This document shows, in pieces, positions 53,599 through 62,310 of a DNA stretch of 64,000 nt; the stretch's first letter is position 1; every line of letters begins with the position of its first letter. The stretch spans positions 1,674,001 through 1,738,000 of the forward strand of contig NC_019697.1 of assembly GCF_000317145.1 (NCBI RefSeq), given 5' to 3'. The notes beneath the pieces were generated by a model. It ran no database searches. It saw only the letters and a program-made list of their open reading frames with translations, and was not told the origin of the DNA. Source of the stretch: Chamaesiphon minutus PCC 6605 (GTDB taxonomy: Bacteria > Cyanobacteriota > Cyanobacteriia > Cyanobacteriales > Chamaesiphonaceae). The position numbers and the translations under genes are program-made.

Positions 53599-54589
53599 TC
53601 TTCCAGCAATTAAGATCGTCCACACCAGTTCTACTGTCATAGACCCTTCGATTGAGACTCAGTTGAGAGTCAAACCAGTTGAATCGGGGGTTTGGGATGA
53701 GTTTCTTCAACTTCAAATTTCACCTGCTACCAGACGCTCGTATTCAGCGGGGATTAGAGATTTTTTTCGGCGTGAGTTTCAAGTAGCGGTTTCTCCAGAG
53801 ACGATTTTAGCTTTTTTGCAACTCCCCGAACGTTCGGCGATCGGTCATGTGATTGCCTATCGGGGACATTTGCTCGCAGCTCAATTGTCAGCCGGAACGG
53901 TGAATGCGCGGCTGGCTGCGTTAAAGTCGTTTGTGACTCATGCTGCCAAGCGTAAACTGTGTGCATTTAGATTGGATGATATTAAGTCGGTGAAGGCTCA
54001 GACTTACAAAGATACTAGGGGAATCTCGATCGACCAATTTCAGTTATTAATCGATAGGATCGATCGAACGACCGTCATGGGTAAGCGCGATTATGCCATG
54101 CTGCGGTTGCTGTGGGACAATGCGCTCAGACGTGCTGAGGTGTGTGGACTCGATCGATCTGATTTTTACCCCAAGGAGGCGAGATTGATGCTCAAGGGGA
54201 AGGGGAGAATTGATAAAGAACCGATCGATCTGGCTGCGGCTACGGTTGGGGCGATTTCTGATTGGTTGGCGAGTATGGGTGAGAGTAGAAGTCCGGCTCT
54301 ATTTGTCTCTAGTCGGGATACACGATTGAGTGTAGACAGGCTGTATCAGATCGTTGGGGGATTGGCTGAGTCAGCAGGGATCGATCGGGTGGTGAGTCCG
54401 CATAAGATTCGACACTCTAGTATTACGGCATTACTGGATCTCAATGGTGGGGATGTGCGCTCGGCTCAGGCTCATAGTCGGCATAAGAATTTGTCCACGC
54501 TGATTCGGTATGACGATGGGCGACAGCAGTTGCAGGGTAAGGCAGCTAAAACACTGGCAGATGCGATTTCGGAGCGGGAGGTGGATTAG
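53585..54589 (+). CDS. Tyrosine recombinase, XerC/XerD-like
   Basis: 334 residues from GTG 53585. Core-binding domain (PATRRSYSAGIRDFFRREFQ, NARLAALKSFVTHAAKRKLC) and catalytic domain: LLWDNALRRAEVCGLD (Arg), SPHKIRHSSITALLD (H-x2-R), QAHSRHKNLSTLIRYDDG (His, Tyr). Different from the integrase at 48838. A near-perfect 56-bp palindrome lies 121 bases past its stop, a candidate substrate or terminator. It overlaps the PD-(D/E)XK gene. Confidence 0.88.
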   Translation: MQLINLPAIKIVHTSSTVIDPSIETQLRVKPVESGVWDEFLQLQISPATRRSYSAGIRDFFRREFQVAVSPETILAFLQLPERSAIGHVIAYRGHLLAAQLSAGTVNARLAALKSFVTHAAKRKLCAFRLDDIKSVKAQTYKDTRGISIDQFQLLIDRIDRTTVMGKRDYAMLRLLWDNALRRAEVCGLDRSDFYPKEARLMLKGKGRIDKEPIDLAAATVGAISDWLASMGESRSPALFVSSRDTRLSVDRLYQIVGGLAESAGIDRVVSPHKIRHSSITALLDLNGGDVRSAQAHSRHKNLSTLIRYDDGRQQLQGKAAKTLADAISEREVD

Positions 54590-55094
54590 AGGATAGGGCT
54601 TGTATTTTTATAAGTCAATATATCTCTCCAGATTACCACGATGCAACTAAGTACCGAATATTTCGATCGCTACTGTTTCAAAGTGACTTTTGAGATCTGA
54701 ATTTATTTATGGGGTTTGTTAAACTAAGTGATTCCCGCGCGGGAATCACTTAGTTTAATGAACCCCATGATGAGAGCTTTTTTCGAGTTGCTAATGCAGG
54801 AGTAAGGATCGTAATAAAATCTATTGAAACATAATAGAATTATGGATGATCTGAATCTAACCCACATTCCGCTAGTTCGACCACCCTTGGGGGTGCGCTT
54901 ACGCGTTCGGCTAAAAAATTATAAGATCTATAATTCTCTTCTAGCAATGCTTTTACCGATTTAAATTGTTTCTGACGATCGAGAGTACATTCTCAATAGT
55001 CTTAGCTTATTGATAATAGGATCGCTAAGACCCTATGGCTTCGTTTTAATTATTTTTCGAGCGCATAAACTAGCGAAATGTGGGATCTAAAACT
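54590..55094. other. Noncoding region with a 56-bp palindrome
   Basis: About 500 bases without a gene. Includes the palindrome at 54711-54766. The rest is AT-rich spacer with a GC-rich dispersed repeat around 54885-54910. Confidence 0.4.
54711..54766. repeat. 56-bp palindrome (40-bp perfect core)
   Basis: The core at 54719-54758 reads TTAAACTAAGTGATTCCCGC followed by its exact complement. The arms extend to GGGGTT and AACCCC at the outer ends with two mismatches. Possible bidirectional terminator, cruciform or recombination site. Confidence 0.75.
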
Positions 55095-55380
55095 CTATCC
55101 TGTCCGCACAGTAAAGAATCTGCGCTGCAACCAAAAGGAGACATTTACAAGACCGATTAACACTGGCACTTCCACCAGCGGGCCGACAACAGCGGCAAAT
55201 GCTACACCAGAGTTAATCCCAAACACGGCAATAGCGACGGCGATCGCTAATTCAAAATTGTTACCCGCAGAGGTAAACGTCACACTAGCGGCTCTAGCGT
55301 AATCTGTCTTAATTCGCCACGCCATATAGAAACTTATCAAGAACATTACGACAAAGTAAATAACGTGAGTTCTGGATAAG
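55095..55380 (-). pseudogene. C-terminal remnant of ACR3-type arsenite efflux pump
   Basis: About 95 residues of the end of an ACR3/ArsB-type arsenite exporter: [59 protein letters not shown]. These are the conserved last helices, including the [10 protein letters not shown] and GPLVEVPVL motifs. The N-terminal three quarters are missing; the upstream side runs into the IS982 remnant at about 55380-55446. Non-functional. Confidence 0.8.
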
Positions 55381-55445
55381 GAAAAAGCAAAGAAGGGACA
55401 AAAAAGGTAGTCTGGAAGTACCAACTAACCAACCTGAATTGCCTT

Positions 55446-55907
55446 ATGCCTAGTGTAGAAGAACTATTTTTCTCCGTCGATGATTTCTGCCAATTTTTTG
55501 AACAGCAGTGGCAAAGTCAATTGATTAGTCATGATTTGCAAACGCGAAAACGTAAGCGCAGCTTATATTTGAGAGAAGTAATGACCATTCTGATTGGTTT
55601 TCATCAATCTTACGATCGGAATTTCAAAAGTTATTATCTCGAAAAAGTTCAAACTCAGTGGCAGAGTCATTTTCCCAAATTGGTTAGTTACAACCGCTTC
55701 ATTGAATGGATACCTGATACCTTAATCCCCTTGTGTGGCTATCTCCGCTCTTGCTTCGGTACTTGTACATGTATCAGTTTTATGGATTCTATTTGCCTGA
55801 AAGTTTGCTGGGCGAGGAACCCGCCTAGCAGTCACAATCGCCGGATCTATCGGCATAAAGTGTTTAAAGACGTTGCTGCTGGCGGGAAAATCTTCCCGCT
55901 GTTCTAA
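55446..55907 (+). pseudogene. IS982-family transposase, truncated
   Basis: Only the N-terminal ~145 residues of an IS982 transposase: SVDDFCQFFEQQWQSQLISH, REVMTILIGFHQSYDRNFKS, FPKLVSYNRFIEWIPDTLIP, CISFMDSICLKVCWARNPPS. The first Asp (FMDSICLKVC) is present; the rest of the DDE core is gone. It breaks off after VFKDVAA, where antisense IS630 sequence begins. It truncates the ACR3 gene. Confidence 0.8.
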
Positions 55908-55946
55908 TGTGAGTTCTACTCTATACTTGATATTGGGGTTACTCAT
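55893..55946 (-). pseudogene. N-terminal scrap of an IS630-type transposase
   Basis: ATG at 55946 followed by SNPNIKYRVELTLEQRE, typical opening of an IS630 helix-turn-helix transposase, which then breaks into the IS982 fragment. Only about 17 codons survive. Confidence 0.55.
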
Positions 55947-55992
55947 AGTCGCGATCGCTAGCTCTTATACACAATTTTAAGCTTGCCGAGCT

Positions 55993-56173
55993 AGTAGGGT
56001 GGGCAGTGCCCACTACTGGATTTTAGGTAAAGTATATCTTTAAATAATTGTAACTGCCTATCAATCTATTCAAAATATCTGAATTTTACCAGTAATTTAT
56101 AGATGGTGGGCAGCGATGCACGCTCGTCGGGGAACCCGACGGTCTAGTGCATCAAGACAGTGCCCACCCTACT
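55993..56173. mobile_element. MITE-like element, 181 bp
   Basis: Terminal inverted repeats AGTAGGGTGGGCAGTG (55993-56008) and CAGTGCCCACCCTACT (56158-56173), 15 of 16 pairs. An internal hairpin has GATGCAC pairing with GTGCATC and CGTCGGG with CCCGACG. No coding capacity. It lies just upstream of ictB. Confidence 0.65.
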
Positions 56174-56295
56174 GGTACGACACACTTAATTCTGTGGGTA
56201 AAGCGATCGCTTAAAGTATTGCTGATTATATTTTTTACGATTCTGAATGCCCACATTTTCAAGCGTGTCGTCCCACTACAGCATATTTTATTTTG

Positions 56296-57738
56296 ATGAA
56301 TTCTTTGTGGCAACGCCTGACATTATCGGACTTATCACCAGATAGATGGGTTGATGCTAGTTATGTGCATCGATGGGTGGGGAGTCTCCAATCTTGGCGA
56401 CAGCAGAGTTGGTTAATGCAGTGGGGCGATGAGATTGGTGCGATCTTGACATCGCTCGTGTTTGTAATCTCGCCCTTTATCCCCTCCACACCCGGATTAT
56501 CGACAGAGACGATCGCGTTATTGCTCGTTGGGGTGGCGGCTTTTTGGATCTTATTGACGCTAGCTGACAATCGTGGTGGTGGCATTACGCCCATTCATAT
56601 CACCCTGCTAGTATTCTGGGGGATTTCGGCAGTCTCGACGGGATTGTCGCCAGCCAAAGATGCCGCGTTGAGAGGACTGAATTTGGTCAGCCTTTATTTG
56701 GTATTTTTTGTGATGTTGGCGCGGTTGTATCGCTCGCCTCGGATTCGCAATTGGCTGATCGGAATCTATTTACATATGGCGTTGATTGTCAGTGTTTACG
56801 GCGTCCATCAATCGATTTATGGTGCCAAACAGTTGGCGACTTGGGTCGATGCTGAGTCCACATTGGCGAAGACAACTCGGGTCTATAGTTATCTCAATAA
56901 TCCCAATCTACTTGCTGGATATCTGTTACCAGCGATCGTTTTTAGCGTTGCCGCCTGTTTTATTTGGCGCGGTTGGTTGCCCAAAACATTGGCGATCGTG
57001 ATGGTAGTCGTGAATACTTATTGTCTTCAGGTAACATACTCTCGCGGTGCTTGGGTAGGCGCATTTTTGGGCATCCTCGTCGCGGCGGGACTCATCTACT
57101 ATTGGCTGCGTCCGAGACTACCCAGGTTTTGGAGATCGTGGGCGTTGCCGATCGCGCTAGGGGGGATTATCGCTATTGTGGGGATCTCACTGCTACTGGT
57201 GCCGAGCTTGCGCGATCGCGTCTTGAGTATTTTTAGCGGTAGCAAAGATAGTAGTAATAATGTGCGACTAGAAGTCTGGAAGGCAGTGGGTAAGATGATT
57301 CACGATCGACCGCTATTTGGCTTTGGGCCGGGCGATCGGGTGTTCAAGAAGATTTATCCAATTTATCAAACCAGCCCCCGCTTCAGTGCGCTGAGTGCTT
57401 ACTCGATCTTTCTGGAAACGATCGTCGAAATTGGCTATGTCGGTGTTGCGGCTCTCCTATGGTCGATCGTGGTAACTTTCAATTGCGGTCTTCAGGGCTT
57501 GGCAAAATTGCGGCAAGCTAGAGACATGCAGGCTGTGTGGCTGATCGCCGCGATCGTCTCGATGGTCGCCCTCCTCGGTCAAGGTACTACTGATACTGAG
57601 TGGTATCGCCCCCAGATTCAAACCCTGTGGTGGTCGATCGTAGGTATCATTGCCAGCTTTTATCCCGGCGTCGAGCAGATCGATCGAGGTATGTCCCCAA
57701 CTGCTGACACTCTCAGCCGATATGCAACCGATGCCTAA
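56296..57738 (+). CDS. ictB: IctB/O-antigen-ligase-type polytopic membrane protein
   Basis: 480 residues. Matches cyanobacterial IctB: WQRLTLSDLSPDRWVDASYV and HRWVGSLQSWRQQSWLMQWG at the start, TPIHITLLVFWGISAVSTGL, DAESTLAKTTRVYSYLNNPN, VTYSRGAWVGAFLGI, SSNNVRLEVWKAVGKMIHDR, TDTEWYRPQIQTLWW, with about 10-12 helices. The family belongs to the Wzy/O-antigen-ligase fold; IctB was linked to inorganic-carbon accumulation although the true reaction is unsettled. Start ATG 56296. The MITE lies upstream and may have altered its promoter. Intact. Confidence 0.9.
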   Translation: MNSLWQRLTLSDLSPDRWVDASYVHRWVGSLQSWRQQSWLMQWGDEIGAILTSLVFVISPFIPSTPGLSTETIALLLVGVAAFWILLTLADNRGGGITPIHITLLVFWGISAVSTGLSPAKDAALRGLNLVSLYLVFFVMLARLYRSPRIRNWLIGIYLHMALIVSVYGVHQSIYGAKQLATWVDAESTLAKTTRVYSYLNNPNLLAGYLLPAIVFSVAACFIWRGWLPKTLAIVMVVVNTYCLQVTYSRGAWVGAFLGILVAAGLIYYWLRPRLPRFWRSWALPIALGGIIAIVGISLLLVPSLRDRVLSIFSGSKDSSNNVRLEVWKAVGKMIHDRPLFGFGPGDRVFKKIYPIYQTSPRFSALSAYSIFLETIVEIGYVGVAALLWSIVVTFNCGLQGLAKLRQARDMQAVWLIAAIVSMVALLGQGTTDTEWYRPQIQTLWWSIVGIIASFYPGVEQIDRGMSPTADTLSRYATDA

Positions 57739-58349
57739 CTTGATGTCCCTGATGCCCGGATCGAATTGGCAGCATCCCAATCCGCAATTACAATCGGCGT
57801 GGCAATCGGCACGGATCGGATTTGCCGTTTTGCCATTGGTGCCGCTCGTCGGTGTGCTGCTCATCTTGTTTTCGATCGGCAAGACCTGGCAACACTGTGG
57901 GCGCGAGATCGTCCGGCATCGCTTGAAGATGAAACAATAGCGGCAGTCGTACCAATTATCGATCGCGATAATCAACGGCAAATTGGTTACGTGCGGATTA
58001 CCCAATCTTTAGAATTACTCGGTGGCGGAGCCTCTCCCACGGAGAATCGAACATTCCACCAACTAGATATCGGCTTAATTAGTGGATGATAATTTCGCTG
58101 GTAATTAGTAGTGGTGTGGGAATTTGGCTGACGCGCAGGGCGATGAAGCCTGCTACTCGCAGTTATCAACAATTACAACAATTTACCGCCGATCCCGCTC
58201 ACGAGCTACGCAGTCCGTTGATGGCAGTCAAAACTAATGCTAGTAACACTCTCAAACATCCCGATGGCATCCGCGCTGGAGATCTAAAAAAGTTTACGGC
58301 GATCGCTAGTGCTACAGATCGAATTATTAATCTAACTGAAGATTTATTA

Positions 58350-59617
58350 CTGACGGGGCGACAGGTCGCCTGAAAACTCGGCAGAGAGACAACTCTAGAC
58401 AAATAGTATCAAAAAAGATAGGGTAAGAGAGCTTCTTACCCAAAAAACAATTAAATGTTACCAGAATTGTATCATGCCCATTTGTCAGAAAAATTCACAC
58501 GCGGTAACTACTTATTGACAATTTTATTGATTCAAGTAGTGCAATCTATTAAAGAAGTCACGCTAGAAAGCATCGCAACAAAACTAGCGATGCCAATTAA
58601 ATTTGAAAGCAGAAGAAAAAAAGTCCAGAGATTTTTATCAAATGATGAATGGGATTTAGATAATGTTTGGTTATCACTAGTGATTGCTTGGATTAAAGGC
58701 AATGTCAAACAGAATAATATTATATATTTAGCAATAGATCGAACCAAATGGCAATCAAACAATATTTTGATGGTCAGTATGATTTGGCGAAAGAGAGCAA
58801 TTCCTATTTATTGGCAAATGCTTGATAAACAAGGGAACAGTACATTGGAAAACCAACAATTAGTATTAACCCCAGTATTCGCTGCCCTATCAGATTATAG
58901 CTTGTTGGTACTGGGAGATCGTGAATTTTGTAGTGTTACTCTTGCGAACTGGCTTAGAGAGCAGAAAATAGATTTCTGTTTACGACTGAAAAAGAATGTT
59001 TGTATCAAGACTGAAGAGGAATTGTGGACTGAACTGAAAAGGCTAGGATTAGAGCCAGGAAATAGCTTTTTTAATCAAGAAGTAACAATTAGAAAAACTG
59101 CACCAGTTGAAGGATTTAACCTAGCAGGTAAATGGCTAGGTAAATATCGAAATATTACCACAAAAGAGCCTTGGTATATTCTGACCAGCTTGGCAGATCT
59201 ACAAGCAGCAGTTGATACCTATGCTAAAAGATTTGGAATTGAGGAGATGTTTCGAGACTTTAAGGGCGGAGGATATAACTTAGAAAAGACTAATTTAACG
59301 GGCGAACGATTGAGCAAATTATTGATTTTGCTATCACTAGCATACTTGAAGAGTATCATCCAAGGGATAGATATCAAATCAAAGCAAGTTCAAGAATATC
59401 TCGGCAGAAAAACAGAACATCACCGAAAATATGCTAGACATAGCACTTTCTATATTGGACTCTGGGGTGAATCATGGGTCGATTCAACATCTAGTAATTG
59501 GCAGGTTGTTGTTGAATTAATGTCTTTGTCCCCACATAAACTACCTAATTATCAACAAGGCTTGAGAGCTATGAGACTTATCCTATCAGCGTTATAGGCG
59601 ACAAGTCGCCCCGACAG
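58350..59617. mobile_element. IS4-type insertion sequence, 1268 bp, 9-bp target duplication
   Basis: Inverted repeats of 22 bp with three mismatches (CTGACGGGGCGACAGG... and CTGTCGGGGCGACTTG...). Flanked by GATTTATTA at 58341-58349 and 59618-59626. Complete, one transposase. Confidence 0.9.
58455..59597 (+). CDS. IS4-family transposase
   Basis: 380 residues, intact. DDE-type core: IYLAIDRTKWQSNNILMVSM (first Asp), LLVLGDREFCSVTLANWLRE (second Asp), AKRFGIEEMFRDFKGGGYNL (Y/F-x2-R-x3-E-x6-K type signature with catalytic Glu). Preceded by a helical DNA-binding region (KEVTLESIATKLAMPIKFES). ATG at 58455, about 105 bases inside the left IS end. It interrupts the histidine kinase. Distinct from the transposases at 7985 and 36545. 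Confidence 0.9.
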   Translation: MLPELYHAHLSEKFTRGNYLLTILLIQVVQSIKEVTLESIATKLAMPIKFESRRKKVQRFLSNDEWDLDNVWLSLVIAWIKGNVKQNNIIYLAIDRTKWQSNNILMVSMIWRKRAIPIYWQMLDKQGNSTLENQQLVLTPVFAALSDYSLLVLGDREFCSVTLANWLREQKIDFCLRLKKNVCIKTEEELWTELKRLGLEPGNSFFNQEVTIRKTAPVEGFNLAGKWLGKYRNITTKEPWYILTSLADLQAAVDTYAKRFGIEEMFRDFKGGGYNLEKTNLTGERLSKLLILLSLAYLKSIIQGIDIKSKQVQEYLGRKTEHHRKYARHSTFYIGLWGESWVDSTSSNWQVVVELMSLSPHKLPNYQQGLRAMRLILSAL

Positions 59618-60191
59618 GATTTATTAATATTAGATAGAGCTGAAAAAGATTGTCGTTCTGACAAGATGCACCGAAGCGATCGCGCGAGCGAACCGATCGA
59701 TCTGACACTACTCCTAGAGCAAATAGCAGCAACATATCGATCCCAACTCGATGCAAACTTTCTAGAATTCGATCTCAATATTCAATCTAATTTGTCAGTT
59801 CGGGGATATATTAGTAGCCCGAACGTCAAGCAATGCCTTCGATCGGTCGAGTGTTTGTCAATCTCATTGAAAATGCCATTCACCATACTCCATCGGGCGG
59901 CAAAATTATTATGTTAGTTCATCAGATTGAGAGACAGGTTGAGATTAGGATTATCGATACTGGGGTGGGAATTGCTACTGATGAGCTAGAGCGAATCCTC
60001 GATAGATTTTGGCGAGGAGATCGTTGGCGAAGCCTACCGGAGGTAATCGCGCACCCGTTGGGCAGGTGGTTCGGGCTATCGATCGGCAGTTGCTAAATAG
60101 ATCGTCGATCGTCATCATGATTCGATCGATGTTCAAAGTAAATTAGGTGAAGGTAGTCAATTTATCGTCAGATTGCCTGCAATTTTCTCTG

Positions 60192-60992
60192 CTAGTTAAG
60201 TAAGACTTGAATTAAAACAAAAGTAGCTACCGCTAGCAAGAAATAACCAAACCACTTCTGCAATTTATCAGCGGAGACAAACTTAGATAGATATGTGCCG
60301 ATTATGCTCCCTAGCGCAGCCGCAAGCGTAAAAGAGCCAGTCAGGTACCAATCGATCGATACCTGTCCCAAATAACCGATTAACCCAGCTCCAGAGTTCA
60401 AGGCAATAATTACCAAAGAGGTTGAAATTGCCACTGGCATCGTCAGATTTCTCAACAGCACCAACGCTGGCACAATCGCAAAGCCTCCGCCTACTCCCAC
60501 TAATCCAGTCAGCATACCGACTCCGATTCCCTCCGTCAACAGCCATAGCCAACAATACTTACATAGAGGTCGAGGATAGCTACTGAGGGAGTCTTGATGC
60601 TCTCGATCTCCGATTGAATTGTCCGATTGAGGTTGGCGAACAATCATAAACCCAGCAGCTACCAACATCGCTACTGCAAATAGCACCATTTGCAAAGTTG
60701 CAGTGACAAACGAAAATCCAGCTAACTTTGCACCCAAAAAAGCTCCAATTGTCGTTGCCGAGCCAAAAATGAGTACTGTCTTGAGATCGATCTGCTTGCG
60801 CCGCGAGTGTGGCACTAGCCCGAATAAACTAACAACCCCAACCACGATTGAAGTCATCGCGATCGCCGATTTAGGGGCGACCCCCATCGCATATACCAAG
60901 ATTGGTAAAGTCAGTACCGAACCACCACCACCGAGCAAAGCCAAGCTAATGCCAACTCCAATCGCGAGGAGATGTCCCACTAGCCAAATCAT
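60192..60992 (-). CDS. TSUP/TauE-SafE family anion exporter
   Basis: 266 residues from ATG 60992 (ATGA overlap with the rhodanese stop). Polytopic membrane protein: GHLLAIGVGISLALLGGGGS, LPILVYAMGVAPKSAIAMTS, TGLVGVGGGFAIVPALVLLR, the duplicated GGGG/GVGGGF TSUP signature. TauE/SafE proteins export sulfite, sulfoacetate or thiosulfate-like anions. In this operon the substrate is probably sulfite or thiosulfate made by persulfide oxidation. The stop overlaps the end of the histidine-kinase remnant by 8 bases, convergently. Confidence 0.88.
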   Translation of the reverse strand: MIWLVGHLLAIGVGISLALLGGGGSVLTLPILVYAMGVAPKSAIAMTSIVVGVVSLFGLVPHSRRKQIDLKTVLIFGSATTIGAFLGAKLAGFSFVTATLQMVLFAVAMLVAAGFMIVRQPQSDNSIGDREHQDSLSSYPRPLCKYCWLWLLTEGIGVGMLTGLVGVGGGFAIVPALVLLRNLTMPVAISTSLVIIALNSGAGLIGYLGQVSIDWYLTGSFTLAAALGSIIGTYLSKFVSADKLQKWFGYFLLAVATFVLIQVLLN

Positions 60993-61537
60993 GACGCTTT
61001 CGCCCTTTGATTGTAAGGAAGCTTGGCAAGCAGCATTCCCATCGCACAAGTATCTGAGATCCCTGCATATACCAACCCACAACCAACAAAACCACTCAAG
61101 AGTAAAAACCAAGGTGATACTAATACACCGCATACAGTAGCGATTGCCACCAAAGAACCCGCCACAATTTGCACCTGCCGAAAGAGACTAATTGGTGCCT
61201 TTTTATCGATTTGAGTGGGATATGCAGCGGCTTTCCAAGCATTTAAGCCACCTTCAAGATGAATGACTTCAATCCCTCCTGCTTCAAAAAGTTTTCGGGC
61301 AGCCTGAGCCGAGCGTCTACCAGATTTACAGTACAGCACGAGCTGTCGATCTGGTTGCAGATCGATTTCCACGAGATCGATCGTTGACAGCGGCAGCGAT
61401 ACCGAGTCAGCAATCCGCTCTGCGGCGTGTTCGCCAGCTTCGCGCACATCGAACAAAATTGCTTGCTGGTTGGAAAGCAATCGATCGAGAGTAGCAGGAT
61501 CGATTGTCTGTATTTTCGGTTTTTCGGGAGATATCAT
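60989..61537 (-). CDS. Rhodanese domain protein with C-terminal membrane anchor
   Basis: 182 residues. A single rhodanese domain: AILFDVREAGEHAAERI, LVLYCKSGRRSAQAARKLFE (catalytic Cys in the CKSGRRS loop), HLEGGLNAWKAAAYP. The C-terminal part has two helices (VQIVAGSLVAIATVCGVLV, FLLLSGFVGCGLVYAGISDT) of the DUF2892/YgaP type. It would transfer sulfane sulfur from persulfides to thiophilic acceptors at the membrane. It is followed with ATGA overlap by the TauE-like exporter. Confidence 0.9.
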   Translation of the reverse strand: MISPEKPKIQTIDPATLDRLLSNQQAILFDVREAGEHAAERIADSVSLPLSTIDLVEIDLQPDRQLVLYCKSGRRSAQAARKLFEAGGIEVIHLEGGLNAWKAAAYPTQIDKKAPISLFRQVQIVAGSLVAIATVCGVLVSPWFLLLSGFVGCGLVYAGISDTCAMGMLLAKLPYNQRAKAS

Positions 61538-61553
61538 CGTTAATTTCTAAATA

Positions 61554-62267
61554 TTAAAGCTCGATCGATTCATTAACACTCGTCAACTTGCCGCAATGTT
61601 CGTTAGCAGGTATCGCTGCTGCCATCCGTTGCGGATCGGGCAAGTTTAAATTTGCCATCAACTCAATGAACTGTTGACGGCTGCGTCTGGCAAATCGCGG
61701 ATTAAACAGCTTTTCTTCGCCGATAGTAGAGACACCTAGCCCTCGATAGTCATGGGCAGGATAAACTAGAGTGCCATCGGGCAAAGTAAACAGTCGCTCG
61801 GTTACTGAGTCAAATAGGCGACTCGCATCGCCACCTTGAAAATCAGTGCGTCCGCAGCCGCGAATTAGCAGTGAATCGCCACTTAACAAGTGAGTTCGAT
61901 CCACTAGATATGCCATGTGATTGTCTGTGTGTCCGGGTGTGGCAATCGCCTGAATTTGTACTGCTCCGATTTTTAAGTTTTCACCATCTTGAATAAATAA
62001 ATCTGCACAACTCGCGCCAGATCCAGCAGGAACGACCCCCTGACAGTTGGTGAGTTCCCGCAACTTGGCAGTTCCAGTAATATGGTCGGCATGAATATGG
62101 GTTTCTAAGCAATACTTGAGAGTGAAACCCAATTCTTTTAGTTGTTGTAGATCTCGTTCCACTCGTTCTAGTACTGGGTCGATTAAGATTGCTTCTTTGC
62201 TATCTAAATCGGCGATGAGGTACGTGTAGGTGCTTGTTTCGAGATCGAGCAATTGACGGAATAGCAT
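61554..62267 (-). CDS. ETHE1-like persulfide dioxygenase (MBL fold)
   Basis: 237 residues. Metallo-beta-lactamase fold: ETHIHADHITG (H-x-H-x-D-H), IATPGHTDNHMAYLV (His), LLSGDSLLIRGCGRTDFQGG (Asp and the ETHE1 GRTDFQ motif), YPAHDYRG. It oxidises glutathione persulfide to sulfite with an Fe(II) centre. Complete, first part of the sulfide-detoxification set, 43 bases downstream of the MBL-rhodanese gene and 16 before the rhodanese gene. GGAG upstream of ATG 62267. Confidence 0.92.
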   Translation of the reverse strand: MLFRQLLDLETSTYTYLIADLDSKEAILIDPVLERVERDLQQLKELGFTLKYCLETHIHADHITGTAKLRELTNCQGVVPAGSGASCADLFIQDGENLKIGAVQIQAIATPGHTDNHMAYLVDRTHLLSGDSLLIRGCGRTDFQGGDASRLFDSVTERLFTLPDGTLVYPAHDYRGLGVSTIGEEKLFNPRFARRSRQQFIELMANLNLPDPQRMAAAIPANEHCGKLTSVNESIEL

Positions 62268-62310
62268 TTTAGTTTTTCTCCAAATGAAAACAGTGAATCT
62301 TGCAAATGTT

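Larger units (their letters stand above)
57731..60199 (+). pseudogene. Two-component sensor histidine kinase, multiply frameshifted and IS-split
   Basis: One decayed gene starting at ATG 57731 (overlapping the ictB stop). Membrane-sensor N-terminus (RIGFAVLPLVPLVGVLLILF), periplasmic part shifted to another frame (57850-58089), then IISLVISSGVGIWLTRRAMK and phosphoacceptor His in FTADPAHELRSPLMAVKTNA. After the IS at 58350-59617 it resumes as DLLILDRAEKDCRSDKMHRS, SQLDANFLEFDLNI, then frameshift to FVNLIENAIHHTP (N box), IIDTGVGI (G1), RFWRGD, and a last shift before DVQSKLGEGSQFIVRLP. At least three frameshifts plus the IS; inactive. No response regulator is adjacent. Confidence 0.88.
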
